DNA of 64,000 nucleotides from Paucibacter sp. DJ2R-2 (GTDB taxonomy: Bacteria > Pseudomonadota > Gammaproteobacteria > Burkholderiales > Burkholderiaceae_C). Position 1 is the first letter of the stretch; the number at the start of each line of letters is the position of its first letter. Below are positions 60,043 to 64,000 of the stretch, piece by piece. Location of the stretch: the NCBI RefSeq assembly GCF_025717675.1, contig NZ_JAJIRT010000006.1, positions 124,001-188,000 on the forward strand, in the 5' to 3' direction. Position numbers and translations under genes: made by a program. Under the pieces are notes generated by a model. The model worked only from the letters and a program-made list of their open reading frames with translations. It made no database searches and was not told where the DNA came from.

Positions 60043-62172
60043 TTACTCAGCGTCAGCCGGTGCTTGCACCGGAGCTGCGTCGCGGTCGATCAGCGCCTTC
60101 ATGGATAGCTTGATACGACCCTTCTCGTCGGTTTCCATGACCTTGACCTTGACGATCTGACCTTCCTTGAGGAAGTCGGTCACTTTCTCGACGCGCTGGT
60201 GGGCGATCTGGCTGATATGCAGCAGGCCGTCCTTGCCAGGCAACAGATTCACCAGTGCACCGAAGTCCAGGATCTTGGTGATCGGGCCTTCGTAGACCTT
60301 GCCGATTTCGACTTCGGCGGTGATCTCGGCGATGCGCTTCTTGGCGTATTCGGCCTTTTCAGCGTCGGTCGAGGCGATGGTGATGGTGCCGTCTTCGCCG
60401 ATGTCGATGGTGGTACCGGTTTCTTCGGTCAGCGCGCGGATCGTGGCGCCGCCCTTGCCGATCACGTCACGGATCTTTTCCGGGTTGATCTTCATGGTGT
60501 ACAGACGCGGCGCGAACTGCGACACCTCGGTGTTGGCCGTGCCCATGGCTTCAACCATCTTGCCCAGGATGTGCAGGCGAGCTTCTTTGGCTTGAGCCAG
60601 AGCGACCTGCATGATTTCCTTGGTGATGCCCTGGATCTTGATGTCCATCTGCAGGGCAGTGATGCCACCGGTGGTACCCGCCACCTTGAAGTCCATGTCA
60701 CCCAGATGATCTTCGTCACCCAGGATGTCGGTCAGCACGGCGAAACGGTTGCCGTCCTTGATCAGGCCCATGGCGATGCCGGCCACGTGGGCCTTCATAG
60801 GCACGCCAGCGTCCATCAGCGCCAGGCAGCCGCCGCAGACCGAAGCCATCGACGAGGAGCCATTGCTTTCGGTGATTTCCGACACCACACGCATGGTGTA
60901 GGGGAAGTCTTCCTTGCTCGGCAGCGCAGCAATCAGAGCGCGCTTGGCCAGACGACCGTGGCCGATTTCGCGGCGCTTCGGACTGCCCACGCGGCCAGTT
61001 TCGCCGGTGGCGAACGGAGGCATGTTGTAGTGCAGCATGAAGCGGTCTTCGAACTCGCCGGCCAGCGCGTCGATGCGCTGAGCGTCACGGTCAGTACCAA
61101 GCGTAGCGACGACCAGAGCCTGCGTTTCACCGCGGGTGAACAGGGCCGAACCGTGGGTGCGCGGCAGGATGCTGTTGCTGATCTCGATCGGGCGCACGGT
61201 GCGGGTGTCGCGACCATCGATACGCGGCTCACCGGCCAGGATCTGGCCGCGCACGATGCGGGCTTCGATCTCGAACAGCAAGCTTTCGACTTCGACCTTG
61301 TCGAATTCGACGCCATCGGCCTTCAGGCCAGCCATCACGTTGGCGGTTACGGCGCGGCAGGCTTGCGTACGGGCTTGCTTGTTGCGGATCTGGTAAGCAG
61401 CAGCCAGGGCCTCGTCGGCCAGAGCGCCGACCTTGGCGATCAGGGGCTCATTCTTGGCCGGGGCCACCCAGTTCCAGCTCGGCTTGCCGGCGTCGCGCAC
61501 CAGCTCGTCGATGGCGGCGATGGCGATATTGCCCTGCTCATGACCGAACACCACGGCGCCCAGCATGATCTCTTCGCTCAGGCCATCGGCCTCGGACTCA
61601 ACCATCAGCACAGCAGCTTGCGTACCGGCAACGACCAGGTCCATCTTGCTGTTGATCAGCTCGGTCTTGCCGGGGTTGAGGATGTACTCACCGTTGACAT
61701 AACCCACGCGCGCAGCGCCGATGGGGCCATTGAACGGGATGCCGGACACAGCCAGCGCAGCGCTGGAAGCGATCAGGGCAGCGATGTCGGCCTGGACTTC
61801 AGGATTCAACGACAACACATGCACGACGACCTGGACTTCGTTGTAGAAGCCTTCAGGGAACAGCGGGCGGATCGGGCGGTCGATCAGGCGGCTGGTCAGT
61901 GTCTCCAACTCGCTCGGGCGACCTTCACGCTTGAAAAAGCTGCCCGGAATCTTGCCGGCGGCATAGGTCTTTTCCAGGTAGTCGACGGTCAGCGGGAAGA
62001 AATCCTGGCCGGCCTTGGCTTCGGTCTTGGCCACCACAGTGGCCAGCACCACGGTGCCTTCGATGTTCACGACGACAGCGCCGCTGGACTGGCGAGCGAT
62101 TTCGCCGGTTTCCATCACGACGGAGTGGTTGCCCCACTGGAAGGTCTTGGTGACTTTATTGAACAAGCTCAT
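60043..62172 (-). CDS. pnp: Polyribonucleotide nucleotidyltransferase (PNPase)
   Basis: Phosphorolytic 3'-5' exoribonuclease of the RNA degradosome, trimer, 709 residues (E. coli 711). It has two RNase PH domains joined by a helical domain, then KH ([21 protein letters not shown]) and S1 ([27 protein letters not shown]) domains at the C-terminus. [20 protein letters not shown] and [11 protein letters not shown] are catalytic-core motifs. It follows rpsO, as is usual, with a hairpin terminator between. Confidence 0.97.
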   Translation of the reverse strand: MSLFNKVTKTFQWGNHSVVMETGEIARQSSGAVVVNIEGTVVLATVVAKTEAKAGQDFFPLTVDYLEKTYAAGKIPGSFFKREGRPSELETLTSRLIDRPIRPLFPEGFYNEVQVVVHVLSLNPEVQADIAALIASSAALAVSGIPFNGPIGAARVGYVNGEYILNPGKTELINSKMDLVVAGTQAAVLMVESEADGLSEEIMLGAVVFGHEQGNIAIAAIDELVRDAGKPSWNWVAPAKNEPLIAKVGALADEALAAAYQIRNKQARTQACRAVTANVMAGLKADGVEFDKVEVESLLFEIEARIVRGQILAGEPRIDGRDTRTVRPIEISNSILPRTHGSALFTRGETQALVVATLGTDRDAQRIDALAGEFEDRFMLHYNMPPFATGETGRVGSPKRREIGHGRLAKRALIAALPSKEDFPYTMRVVSEITESNGSSSMASVCGGCLALMDAGVPMKAHVAGIAMGLIKDGNRFAVLTDILGDEDHLGDMDFKVAGTTGGITALQMDIKIQGITKEIMQVALAQAKEARLHILGKMVEAMGTANTEVSQFAPRLYTMKINPEKIRDVIGKGGATIRALTEETGTTIDIGEDGTITIASTDAEKAEYAKKRIAEITAEVEIGKVYEGPITKILDFGALVNLLPGKDGLLHISQIAHQRVEKVTDFLKEGQIVKVKVMETDEKGRIKLSMKALIDRDAAPVQAPADAE

Positions 62173-62376
62173 TGTGTCTCTCCTCTTTGCCCGCCGGCAC
62201 CCAGGCCTGCAGGCTGTGTCGAAGCGGCTTGCGGTGCCGCCTCAAAACCGAGAGTGAGACTGGGTTTGGCGGGATGCCATTCCAGGGAATCTGATCGAGC
62301 GACACCGCCCACAGAGGCCTTGGAATGACACAGCAGCGCCACTTCAGCTCAACTCCATGCGAAGCCAAAAGACAAA

Positions 62377-62410
62377 GAGCCTGTACTGGACGAACAACCC
62401 AGACAGGCTC
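62377..62410 (-). terminator. Hairpin terminator between rpsO and pnp
   Basis: Minus strand: GAGCCTGT pairs with ACAGGCTC, with an inner CTGG/CCAG step, followed by TTTGTC and TTTTGG. It lies 18 nt after the rpsO stop and would partly terminate or protect the rpsO message before pnp. Confidence 0.65.
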
Positions 62411-62428
62411 CTTGATCTCAGCGGCAAA

Positions 62429-62698
62429 TTACTTGCGCAGGCCCAGCTTCTGGATCAGCGCGGTGTAACGCGTTGCGTCCTTGGCCTTCAGATAGGCCAG
62501 CAGGCTCTTGCGAGTGTTGACCATCTTCAGCAGGCCGCGACGACCGTGGTGGTCCTTCATATTGGCCTTGAAGTGAGGGGTCAGCGCGTTGATACGGGCT
62601 GTCAGCAAAGCGACCTGGACTTCCGGCGAGCCGGTGTCGTTGGCGCTGCGGGCGTTCGATTGAACGATTTCTGCTTTGTTGATATCTGCGACGGACAT
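62429..62698 (-). CDS. rpsO: 30S ribosomal protein S15
   Basis: 89-residue ribosomal protein that binds the central domain of 16S r[24 protein letters not shown] and [22 protein letters not shown] are the standard S15 motifs. ATG 62698 has AGGAA upstream; the frame open to 62923 covers the leader and promoter. The ~150-nt leader may carry an S15 autoregulatory site, which I could not delimit. Confidence 0.97.
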   Translation of the reverse strand: MSVADINKAEIVQSNARSANDTGSPEVQVALLTARINALTPHFKANMKDHHGRRGLLKMVNTRKSLLAYLKAKDATRYTALIQKLGLRK

Positions 62699-62858
62699 GT
62701 TGCGTTCCTGATTGTCGGAAGCCGCCGGCCCGCAAAGATTGCTTTGCAGATACTCAGACGGTTTCCATGGTTTTAACTTGCGGTCACGGGTGAAACCGAC
62801 CCGAGCCGTGCCTTTGCTCTCCACCACCCGACCACAGTCGAAGGCGAAAAACCTGCTA

Positions 62859-62886
62859 AGTATAGCGCAAACAAGGCGAATGACGA
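62859..62886 (-). promoter_or_regulatory. Candidate sigma-70 promoter of rpsO
   Basis: Minus strand: -10 TATACT (62859-62864) and -35 TCGTCA (62881-62886) with a 16-nt spacer. Start of transcription is predicted near 62852, giving a leader of about 150 nt. Confidence 0.6.
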
Positions 62887-62976
62887 TGCGCCCGCCACGG
62901 GTCCACATGGGCGGCGGCCGCAAATGGAGGCGTTTGCGCTTCTACCAAGTGGCGGACAAGCATATTTTTGACAGCT

Positions 62977-63004
62977 CTTGAAGGCGCGGCAAGCAGGCCA
63001 ATTT
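62977..63004 (+). promoter_or_regulatory. Candidate heat-shock (sigma-32) promoter of hsp20 gene
   Basis: CTTGAAG (62977-62983) matches the RpoH -35 CTTGAAA, and GCCAATTT (62997-63004) resembles the -10 CCCCATNT; the 13-nt spacer is within the 11-16 range. A TTGACA at 62968-62973 lacks a matching -10. The start would lie about 60 nt before the ATG. Confidence 0.5.
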
Positions 63005-63074
63005 CACACAGCACGGGGCCGGCAGTCGCTAGCTTCCCAAGGCCACCATCGGCTTACATCAACAGGAGATTGCC

Positions 63075-63512
63075 ATGTTCGTGCTTCCCATGACCCGCCA
63101 CAGCCACGAGTTCTCGCGCCAGCTGGAGCGCCAGATTGAACGTCGCCTGGAAAGCCTGCTTCAAGCCGACAGCAAAGCCATTTCACTGCGCAGCCCGGCG
63201 CTTGATGTCAGCGAAACCGACCTGGAGTACCGCCTGCAACTGGACCTGCCCGGCGTCAGCAAGGAAGCGGTCAAGATCACCATCGACGGTCGACGCATCA
63301 CGATCGATGCAGAGCAGGCCGCAGTTGCGGAACCCACCGAAGGCAGCCGCATGCTGCACCGCGAGCGAGCCGCCACACGGTTCTCGCGCAGTTTGACCCT
63401 GCCCCAAGAAGTGAACCAGGGCGACTCCAGCGCCAAACTGGAGCACGGCGTGCTGACCCTGACCCTGGTCAAGCGCCAAGCGAGTGGCGCGAGCCAACTC
63501 AAGGTCAGCTGA
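63075..63512 (+). CDS. Hsp20/alpha-crystallin family small heat-shock protein
   Basis: 145-residue cytosolic holdase chaperone that binds unfolding proteins. The alpha-crystallin domain covers about residues 40-140: ALDVSETDLEYRLQLDLPGVSKEAVKI is cut here only for description as its first strands (ALDVSETD, then LQLDLPGV), and the closing AKLEHGVLTLTLVK matches the family's conserved end motif. A good ribosome site (AGGAGA) precedes ATG 63075. Monocistronic, with a sigma-32-like promoter, and convergent with tsaD. Confidence 0.9.
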   Translation: MFVLPMTRHSHEFSRQLERQIERRLESLLQADSKAISLRSPALDVSETDLEYRLQLDLPGVSKEAVKITIDGRRITIDAEQAAVAEPTEGSRMLHRERAATRFSRSLTLPQEVNQGDSSAKLEHGVLTLTLVKRQASGASQLKVS

Positions 63513-63524
63513 GCACCGCTCGCC

Positions 63525-64000
63525 TCAGGCCGCGCCCAGGGTCCAGCGCGGTCTGACCTCAAAACCGGCACCCGGCCGCAGCGTGGCCATGCCGCGCTGC
63601 AAACGCATCGCGGCGGCCATGGCGATCATGGCGCCGTTGTCGGTGCACAAGCTCAGTTCTGGGTAATGCACCCGGATCTGACGCTTGGCGCAGGCCGCAT
63701 TGAGCTGCTCACGCAGATGCTGGTTGGCGCCGACGCCGCCGGCCACCACCAGGCGCTTGAGCCCGGTCTCTTTCAAGGCCAGCAAGGACTTGCGCAGCAG
63801 CAGCTCGACGATGGCCGCCTGGGTGCTGGCGGCCAGATCGGCTTTTTGCTGCTCGGTCGGCGCATCGCCCAGGCGCTTCACCTGAGTCAGCACGGCTGTT
63901 TTCAGGCCGGCAAAACTGAAATCGGGCCTGCCGCTCTTGAGCATGGGCCGGGGCAGATCAAATGCCGTCGGGTCGCCATGCTCGGCCAGCTTGGCCAGAT
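63525..64000 (-). CDS. tsaD: tRNA N6-adenosine threonylcarbamoyltransferase (N-terminus beyond window)
   Basis: Transfers threonylcarbamoyl to A37 of ANN-decoding tRNAs, with TsaB and TsaE. The C-terminal 157 residues are visible, out of about 340. [12 protein letters not shown] and [16 protein letters not shown] are typical TsaD motifs, and [16 protein letters not shown] near the end carries a metal- or nucleotide-site Asp. The frame stays open to the window edge. It converges with hsp20, 12 nt apart. Confidence 0.95.
   Translation of the reverse strand, partial: LAKLAEHGDPTAFDLPRPMLKSGRPDFSFAGLKTAVLTQVKRLGDAPTEQQKADLAASTQAAIVELLLRKSLLALKETGLKRLVVAGGVGANQHLREQLNAACAKRQIRVHYPELSLCTDNGAMIAMAAAMRLQRGMATLRPGAGFEVRPRWTLGAA

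Noticed and set aside
62968-62973. TTGACA as a sigma-70 -35 for hsp20
   Set aside because: No acceptable -10 at 16-18 nt; the sigma-32-like pair just downstream fits better.

Overview
The window is a chromosomal stretch of a high-GC betaproteobacterium, most likely order Burkholderiales and near the Rubrivivax/Roseateles/Leptothrix group. The clues are a 14-gene nuo operon followed by DUF2818, Nudix and DUF1178 genes, the order tpiA-secG-tRNA-Leu-nuo, an rpsO-pnp block, and a PEP-CTERM (exosortase-sorted) protein. Nearly all of the DNA is coding. I see no prophage, insertion sequence, CRISPR array or plasmid gene. The many long opposite-strand reading frames are shadows caused by high GC at third codon positions.

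Region 1 (1-7.5 kb) is one-carbon and amino-acid metabolism. It starts with a truncated glucose-1-phosphate cytidylyltransferase gene (rfbF, minus strand). A tandem glycine riboswitch then leads gcvT-gcvH-gcvP, followed by sdaA. Together these sense glycine, cleave it and deaminate serine to pyruvate. The gcvP-sdaA gap is full of secondary structure: a 141-nt imperfect palindrome, a small hairpin, a strong intrinsic terminator and another hairpin. The threonine catabolic genes kbl and tdh (30-32.3 kb) feed the same glycine pool and sit opposite an XRE-cupin regulator with a perfect 18-bp palindrome between them.

Region 2 (7.5-29 kb, extending to 41 kb) is an envelope, transport and secreted-protein section. 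It holds a NIDO-type PEP-CTERM protein with a sigma-54-like promoter and a hairpin at the predicted 5' end of its mRNA, a solute-binding protein, a lipoprotein lipase/esterase, two RND pumps (adaptor plus permease, no outer-membrane channel), an MFS transporter overlapping aroC, a secreted metzincin protease, an acetamidase/formamidase coupled to an APC permease, and a four-gene MipA/OmpV-adaptor-permease-ATPase operon preceded by an FNR-like site. Single housekeeping genes (DinB family, CBS domain, sulfhydrylase, alpha/beta hydrolase, YihY, DUF2069, FAD-linked dehydrogenase) lie between.

Region 3 (41-57.3 kb, minus strand) is the complex I operon nuoA-nuoN with its usual downstream genes. 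Two related hairpin repeats sit just 3' of nuoA and nuoI.

Region 4 (57.5-64 kb) holds tRNA-Leu(GAG), secG, tpiA, a quinone oxidoreductase, pnp and rpsO on the minus strand, an Hsp20 gene with a heat-shock-like promoter on the plus strand, and the C-terminal part of tsaD running off the right edge.

I found no obviously new multi-gene defence or mobile system. The most original signals are regulatory or structural: the sigma-54 plus 5'-hairpin arrangement of the PEP-CTERM gene, the palindrome after gcvP, the repeat pair in the nuo operon, and the MipA-linked ABC exporter.
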